NCBI GenBank assembly: GCA_028274465.1
Contig: CM051455.1
Span: 96,294,365 to 96,358,364, forward strand
Direction: 5' to 3'
From: Plantago ovata
Taxonomy: Eukaryota; Streptophyta; Magnoliopsida; Lamiales; Plantaginaceae
Length of the DNA: 64,000 bases
The number at the start of each line of letters is the position of its first letter. Position 1 is the stretch's first letter. A model generated the notes under the pieces. The model ran no database searches. It worked only from the letters and a program-made list of their open reading frames with translations, and was not told where the DNA came from. Positions 58,002-64,000 of the stretch are shown here, in pieces. The position numbers and the translations under genes are program-made.

Positions 58002-58363
58002 TGAGTTCCCGTCTCAGTAAATTCTTTTTGTCTTGAGATATCTTTTGGTAAAATCTGAGAAGTGAGTTTGCTCTTTGCTGAGTTCCCGTCTCAGAATTTT
58101 CCTTTGATACTTGAATACCTATTTCAGTATCTTTGATTGTCTGAATGCCCGTTTCAGCAATCCTTAAGGTTTTTCTCTTACTGAGTGCCCGTCTCATCAA
58201 GTGATCAAGTTTTCTAACAAATACCCGTTTTGAAGGAGTTACCTGCTGAATGCCTGTTTCAGCAATCATGTAGTGAACTATCATTTCTTTTTAGAAGAAA
58301 TCAGTGGAAGGAGCCGTTATTCAAGTAAGCATATTTTGGCTTGCTGAATGCCTGTTTCAGCAA
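58002..58363. repeat. Hairpin repeat array between SIRE pol and third gene
   Basis: Seven copies of an about 20-bp motif lie near 58002, 58076, 58111, 58138, 58179, 58244 and 58341. The best copy has perfect 8-bp arms (TTGCTGAA / TTCAGCAA) around TGCCTGT at 58341-58363. On the minus strand several copies fall in one frame and read as [AST]E[TI]G[IT]Q. That frame (57988-58284) is also the pol frame after the pol stop. Confidence 0.75.
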
Positions 58364-58383
58364 TCTTCCAATTGTATTCCTTA

Positions 58384-59821
58384 CTATTGAGGTAATTCAA
58401 TCAATCCAAGGTTATACCTTAGCATTGCGAATCTATTATCTGGTAGGGGCTTGGTAAACATGTCAGCAAGTTGATCACCAGTACCTACTTTTACAACCTC
58501 AATGTCTCCTTTTTCCACATGATCTCTAATGAAATGATGTCTAATATCAATGTGCTTTGTCCTTGAGTGGAACTTAGGATTTTGCGTGATAGCAATAGCA
58601 CTTGTATTATCATAAAAGATTGGTGTTTTCTTTGCAGAAATGCCATAATCTCTTAATTGTTGCTGAATCCATAGGATTTGAGCTTTACAACAACCAACCG
58701 CAATGTATTCAGATTCAGTGGATGAATTGGCAACACATGTTTGCTTCTTGATGAACCATGATATTAATCTAGTACCTAGAAACTGACAAGTTCCAGAAGT
58801 ACTTTTTCTATCAAGAGTTGATCCTCCATGATCAGCATCAGAATAACCAACCAATTCAAGTCCAGAATCTCTAGGATACCATAATCCAACATTGACTATA
58901 CCTTTGACATATTTCAGTATCTTAAGTGCCTTTTTGTAGTGTGATTCTCTTGGATCAGATTGGAATCTTGCACACACACAAACAGCATACTGAATGTCAG
59001 GTCTACTTGCTGTTAAATACAACAAGGAACCAATGAGCTTCCTATACTTGTGTTCTTCAACAATTTTATCTTCTTTAGTATAGCCCAATTTGGTACCAAC
59101 ACTCATAGGGATCTTTTCAGGTTTTTCTTCCTCTTTGATCCTAAACTTTATGAGCATTTCTTTCGCATACTTTGCTTGATTTATGAATATTCCATCCTTG
59201 AGTTGCTTGACTTGCAATCTTAGGAAATAATTCAATTTTCCAATCATACTCATTTCAAATTTGTTTGTCATGAGTTTGGCAAAATCATCACAAAGTTGCT
59301 TGTCCTTAGATCCAAATATTATGTCATCCACATAAATCTGAGCTAAGAGTATTTTACCATCGGGGTTCATGGTAAACAAAGTTTTGTCAACTTCACCTTT
59401 CTTGAAACCATTATCCAGCAAGAACTTAGCTAAGGTATCATACCAAGCTCTTGGTGCTTGCTTTAGACCATATACAGCTTTCTGAAGCTTGTATACCATC
59501 TTGGTTTCTGAGGGAAGTTCAGAGCCTGGGGGTTGTTCCAAGTAGACTTTTTCAGCAAGTTCACCATTCAAGAATGCACTTTTAACATCCATTTGATAAA
59601 CAATGAAGTCATTGTGAGCAGCAAAGGCCAAGAAAAGTCTAATTGCATCCAATCTTGCAACTGGTGCATAAGACTCATCATAGTCCAATCCTTCAGTTTG
59701 ACAGTAACCTTGAGCAACTAAACGTGCTTTGTTCCTTGTTACTTCACCAGACTCACTCAGCTTGTTTCTGAACACCCACTTTGTACCAATAGCTTTCTTG
59801 TCTTCAACAAGAGGTACAAGT
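58384..59821 (-). pseudogene. Element D reverse transcriptase and RNase H
   Basis: This copia RT-RNase H is almost intact. It shows [54 protein letters not shown], the catalytic [11 protein letters not shown], then RNase H with [32 protein letters not shown] and [16 protein letters not shown]. It ends LGLIELPQ at 58384. A single TAG at 59822-59824 separates it from the integrase segment, which is in the same frame. Apart from that stop the domain reads openly for over 460 residues, which suggests a fairly recent insertion. Confidence 0.92.
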
Positions 59822-59823
59822 TT

Positions 59824-61501
59824 CTAGACTTTGTTCCTTTCAAATTGATCCAGTTCTTCTTGCATTTCCTTGATCCATTCAGAATGCTTTAGAGCTTCTT
59901 CTATGGTCTTGGGTTCAATTTCTGAAACAAAGCAAGAGAACATAGCTTCTACTTCTACGACATTTGCTTCTTCAGCAAGTCCATGAGTAGCAGATACTTT
60001 GGATCTAGTCATTTGGCGTTTGTCAATATCACCAATCATATCCGTAGAGGGATGATCTCTAATCCATTTATTAACAGGTTTTCTGCTCTTTGGATCTGGA
60101 TAAGTTTGCTCATCAGCATGTGACTCTTCAGCATGTACTTGCTCAGTACCACTGGTATTTTGTTGTGTCTCTGTTGAGATCGGTTCATCAGCAACTGCTT
60201 GTTCAGCATTGCTAGATTGTAGTAACTCATCAACAGGAACAGGAAGTTGCATAGTTTCAGCAACATCCGGAGCAACTGCGTCTTTTGCTGGAAATTCTTT
60301 GTCATGAACTATATTTATCTTCTCATGACTTGGGGGAGGAGAGTCATTGTCAGAATCATCATTTAGTTCAACTGACTTGATTTGCCTAGCATCAGATTCA
60401 GTTCTTTGCTCATGTATGAGTAGCTTCTTCATACAATCTGATATTTCTTCTTCAGCAGGAACTCCTTGTGACTTTTCGTAGAATACAACATGCACTGATT
60501 CTTCGATCTTTTGTGTCTTTTTGTTGTAAACTCTATAAGCTTTACTATTCAAGGAGTAACCAAGAAATATCGCTTCGTCTGCCTTTGGTTGAAATGTTCT
60601 TAGGTATTCTCTACCGTTGTTAAGAACAAAATACTTACAACCAAATACTCTTAGATGGGTGATGTTAGGAGGTCTTCCAACAAATAACTCATAAGGAGTT
60701 TTGTTGTATTCCTTAGTAATCAGACATATGTTTTGAGTATAACAGGCAGTATTAATCGCTTCAACCCAGTAAGCATCACTTATTTCAGTGTCAGCAAGCA
60801 TTGTTCTTGCAGCTTCTTTTAGGGTGCGATTCTTCCTTTCAGCAACACCGTTTTGTTGTGGTGTCCTTACTGAGGATAACTGATGTTGTATGCCTTTTGA
60901 AGTGCAATACTCAGTTATGTACTGGTTTACAAACTCAGTACCATGGTCTGTCCTTATGACTTTTACCTTGTCATTTTTCATGACTTCAAGCTTATTCAGC
61001 AAGTTAGGTATTTCAGTCCTTGTTTCAGATTTGTGTTTGATAAATACTAACCAAGTGAATCTTGAATAGTCATCTACCACCACCAGACCATACTTCTTAC
61101 TAGCATAGCTTGTTGAAGAAGATTCAAACAAGTCCATGTGCAAGAGTCGTAAAGGTTTTGTAGTTGACGGTACTGCCTTGTTCTTAAAAGAAGATTTGGT
61201 TTGCTTTCCTTGCTGACATGCATTGCAAACACCATCCTTCTTGAAAGTAACCTTAGGTAATCCAACTACAAGTGCCTTTTTAGACAGCTTATTCAGCGTC
61301 TTGACGTTTAGGTGACTTGTTCATTTATGCCATAACCATGCTTTTTTAGCAAGGCAATCGTGATTTGAGACAAGGCATTTTTCAACGATTGCTGAAGGCC
61401 AATCTACAGTGTACAAGCCTCCTGATCTTCTAGCACCATAATAACCTTCTTTGTCTCATAGTCTATAAGTTTACATTCATCACTTTTGATTTTGATGAAA
61501 T
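59824..61501 (-). pseudogene. Element D integrase (5' end cut by element H)
   Basis: The zinc domain is readable from LWHK through SHLNVKTLNKLSKKALV to CNACQQGK, with a TGA at 61321-61323 between its two His motifs. The core has HMDLFESSS, VIRTDHGTEFVNQY and TPQQNGVAERKNRTLKEAA, giving D, D and E. It continues through FVGRPPNITHLRVFGCKYF to an acidic Ala/Glu-rich linker. Upstream sequence to 61501 reads as the pre-integrase part of the polyprotein, where element H enters. Frame 61320-59824 is continuous. Confidence 0.9.
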
Positions 61502-63559
61502 TGATAGTACATATGTCCTACAGACAGTCCTTACTAAGTGCATGGTGCCCTTATAGAGGGCATATATGTACTATTACACAGGTCAACGTAATATAATATA
61601 TTTTTGTTGCATTTTACTATTAAGTATCGCTTTCATATTTATATTACACCAGGCATGCAGCATGTCATATCTCTATTATTGTCTGTATTGATATTAAACA
61701 TGTCCCCTCGGATAGATGACCGATCACACAGATAGTGGGAGCTATGTGAGTTATCATCTATCCCAAACTCTCCCTAGTCGAGGTTCATCTCGGATGTGGG
61801 GGTCTGAATGAACCAGACAAGACTAGTATGCGTGGAGGTTATACTTGTTGGAGCAAGTGTGAGCCGACCCCACGGCCACGGAACGGATTGTTGGACAATC
61901 AAGAAACGTTCCCATAACTGCGCATAGTTGTTCGAAGAAGCTTTATCGAACAATGGAAGTACCCACCGGACACTCCCATCGATGTATACTCTACACCGAA
62001 GTGTCTATGGGAACCCGTGAGTTGTCGAAGTGATGCCAGTCGTCGTTTGTACTTACAGGACTTTATCATCACATTTGTTGCCCCATATCCTTGGTGGACC
62101 CGTCGATGTCAGCTCTGAATAAGCAGCTGACCTAAGACACGATCCAGGATTATGGCTACATACAAATGGGGGTGATAAGTGATTCTGTGAAGGATTTATC
62201 TCTCAAGTGTAGCACAGGAGAGCACTGCTCATAGTCTGCATAGTTGTGTTGGTAAAGTCACTGGCCAGTGCAAATGATATATTATGATGGTCATAAGTAT
62301 ATCTTAACCAAGCAACTCCCTGAGACACCCGTGGATGTATTATTGGGATAGACACTTCATCGATCCTAGATGCATTCGAGCAAGTCAGATGAAGGGACGT
62401 TACCATCGCCGCGTTGAGCGCAACAGGCTTCGCAACGAAAGGGTTAGCTTTGAGAAACCTCTCAAACGTCCTCACGTATTAATATTGCAAATGGAACCGT
62501 CTAGGAATTCCATGTTGCCTAGTCTAGGACTTTCTTAATACGATGAGGCCCTATGGGTCACATTATGTGGTGATTCAGCCTATCAGAATATCCTTGAAGA
62601 TGGAATCGCAATTAATTTGGAATTAATTGTGATTGATGGATTATAATTGATTTGGAATTAATAATAATATTTGGTGGCCCATAATGATTTGGAATTATTA
62701 ATTGAATTGGCTAATTAATTGTATTTTATGTAAATACAATTAAAGATTATATTTTGGAAATATAATGGAGGTTTGATTTGAAAGGATATGTTAATTTAGA
62801 ATTAACATATGGACTTGGGATAAATCTACTTGGAGTTTGAATTGCCTTAGAACTATAAGTGGGTCCCAAAATTGGGACCCACCTACTGTCCCTAGGAGGC
62901 GCGCGCGCGCATGGTGGATAGGGGAAGGAGTTCGACTCCTTCCTCAGGGATAAGTTAGATTTTTCTGATTGAGTTTTGATTTGATTGGGAATGAATCTAG
63001 ACTTGATATTGGTTTCCTTGTGCGATAAGAATTAGATTCTTATTCCTTTACGAAGTCTAATTGCTTATGCTTTAGGCTTCTATTGACTACTATATATAGT
63101 AGACTATTAGAGGGCTTTGGATACAGTTTTGCACACAGTTATTCTACCCAGTTTTCTTAGAGAAAATAAAACCTCTCCCCTCCTCCCTTAGCCACACGCG
63201 CGCGCCACCTCTGCCGGAGGAATCACCGCTCCGTCTTCTTGGTCACACAAAGAATATCCTAGCATTCTTCCGATAGGTTGTTCATCCATGGATACCAAGG
63301 TTGAGGTTCTAGAAGCTGGAAACTAACTCTTACTGTCTTGCAGATAATCAGAGTATTGCAGATATCTTCGACTTCGACGAAGGAGAAGATACACCGGATT
63401 ATTACGAAGACTTGGAAGCTGCTTTGGAAGTAAGGTTAGTCTTCTAATTGACATGTTTATATATATACGACATATGCATAATAAATTAACCTCTATGTTA
63501 AGAAATTTTTTGAAATTCCGCTGCGTACCCTAGGGTAACTCTGACCATATTTTCTTATA
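61502..63559 (+). repeat. Element H 5' LTR
   Basis: The 2058-bp LTR is the reverse complement of element B's LTRs with many substitutions. It starts TGATAGTACATATG and ends TTTTCTTATA, so the final CA is TA. A TATA box (CTATATATAG) lies at 63090-63099 in a palindrome CTACTATATATAGTAG. Confidence 0.9.
63090..63099 (+). promoter_or_regulatory. Element H LTR TATA box
   Basis: CTATATATAG lies about 460 bp before the LTR end, within a short palindrome. The B copies show the shorter TTATATAGTAG at this place. Confidence 0.6.
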
Positions 63560-63560
63560 G

Positions 63561-63574
63561 TGGTATTAGAGCGA
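63561..63574 (+). other. Element H primer-binding site (tRNA-iMet, decayed)
   Basis: TGGTATTAGAGCGA lies 1 nt after the LTR. It differs from element B's TGGTATCAGAGCCA at two positions. Confidence 0.8.
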
Positions 63575-63719
63575 TGTTAATTGATTACGTATATACGTAT
63601 ATATATTATATGATTTTGTAGATATGTGGATGCAATTGATTCTATGATTAATTCGATTTTCAAAAGTTTTGTTTTTTTATATAAATTTAGAATTTATATT
63701 TTTCAAAAAAAATAATTGC

Positions 63720-64000
<281 letters not shown>

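Larger units (their letters stand above)
50184..61501 (-). mobile_element. SIRE-type Ty1/copia element D (3' part)
   Basis: Element D is on minus and inserted after base 6 of element G's 3' LTR. The adjacent GCGCG (50179-50183) is the expected target duplication. In element order the window shows the end of protease/integrase (61501 downward), RT-RNase H (to 58384), a hairpin repeat region, a very long third gene (57461-52003), polypurine tract and 3' LTR (51740-50184). Upstream parts are cut off by element H at 61502. The long gene between pol and the LTR and the AAAAAGGGGGAAATT tract fit the SIRE (Maximus) lineage. Confidence 0.85.

Noticed and set aside
58002-58363. CRISPR-like array
   Set aside because: The repeats are short, imperfect and unevenly spaced, lie within a plant retrotransposon and have no cas genes nearby.

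Overview
This window is plant nuclear heterochromatin made almost entirely of transposable elements. I found no host gene, no rRNA or tRNA gene and no CRISPR array. The evidence for a plant is the family content. There are Ty3/gypsy elements of the Athila type (tRNA-Asp primer site) and of the Tat type (two RNase H regions and a long antisense ORF). There are Ty1/copia elements, one with an initiator-tRNA-Met primer site and one of SIRE type with an extra gene after pol. There is also a PIF/Harbinger DNA transposon with a Myb/SANT-like partner gene. I cannot name the species.

The layout is a set of nested insertions, most of them dated relative to each other by 5-bp target-site duplications (TSDs). 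(1) 1-9052 is a decayed Athila-type element on +. (2) A non-autonomous gag-only Ty3 element A (816-6522, -, TSD TAAAC) splits its protease from its RT. (3) At 9053 the Athila integrase is cut by SIRE-type copia element C (-), whose 3' LTR is 9053-9728 plus 22172-23010. (4) Inside that LTR lies a full copia element B (9729-22166, -, TSD CTAAT). B's 3' LTR holds a solo Ty3 LTR (11240-13753, TSD GGCAA), which itself holds a second solo LTR (12031-13342, TSD CCGGG). That is five levels of nesting.

(5) After a fragment of C comes a PIF/Harbinger transposon (about 24439-28087), then a piece of another SIRE LTR (F). F is split by the gag-protease-only Ty3 element E (28142-36222, +, TSD GAAAC). (6) F's downstream gene is cut by a Tat-type Ty3 element G (38492-50183, +), with gag, pro, RT, two RNase H regions and IN on + and a long antisense ORF on -. 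(7) SIRE-type element D (50184-61501, -) landed 6 nt inside the 3' LTR of G. D carries a large third gene between pol and the 3' LTR. (8) A second element of the B family (H, 61502 to the window end, +) interrupts D's pol and ends here in a TA microsatellite.

The parts most worth a second look are these: the SIRE third gene, with three small candidate introns of 75, 72 and 75 bp and C-terminal regions shared by three copies; a cluster of hairpin-forming repeats between SIRE pol and that gene; the Tat antisense gene with a candidate 136-bp intron; and the palindrome cluster just upstream of the TATA box in the Ty3 A/E-family LTRs, repeated inside element E. The two non-autonomous Ty3 elements share LTRs, primer site and 3' structure but lack reverse transcriptase and integrase. 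Most coding regions carry stops and frameshifts, so nearly all are called pseudogenes; the PIF partner gene and the Tat integrase read openly.
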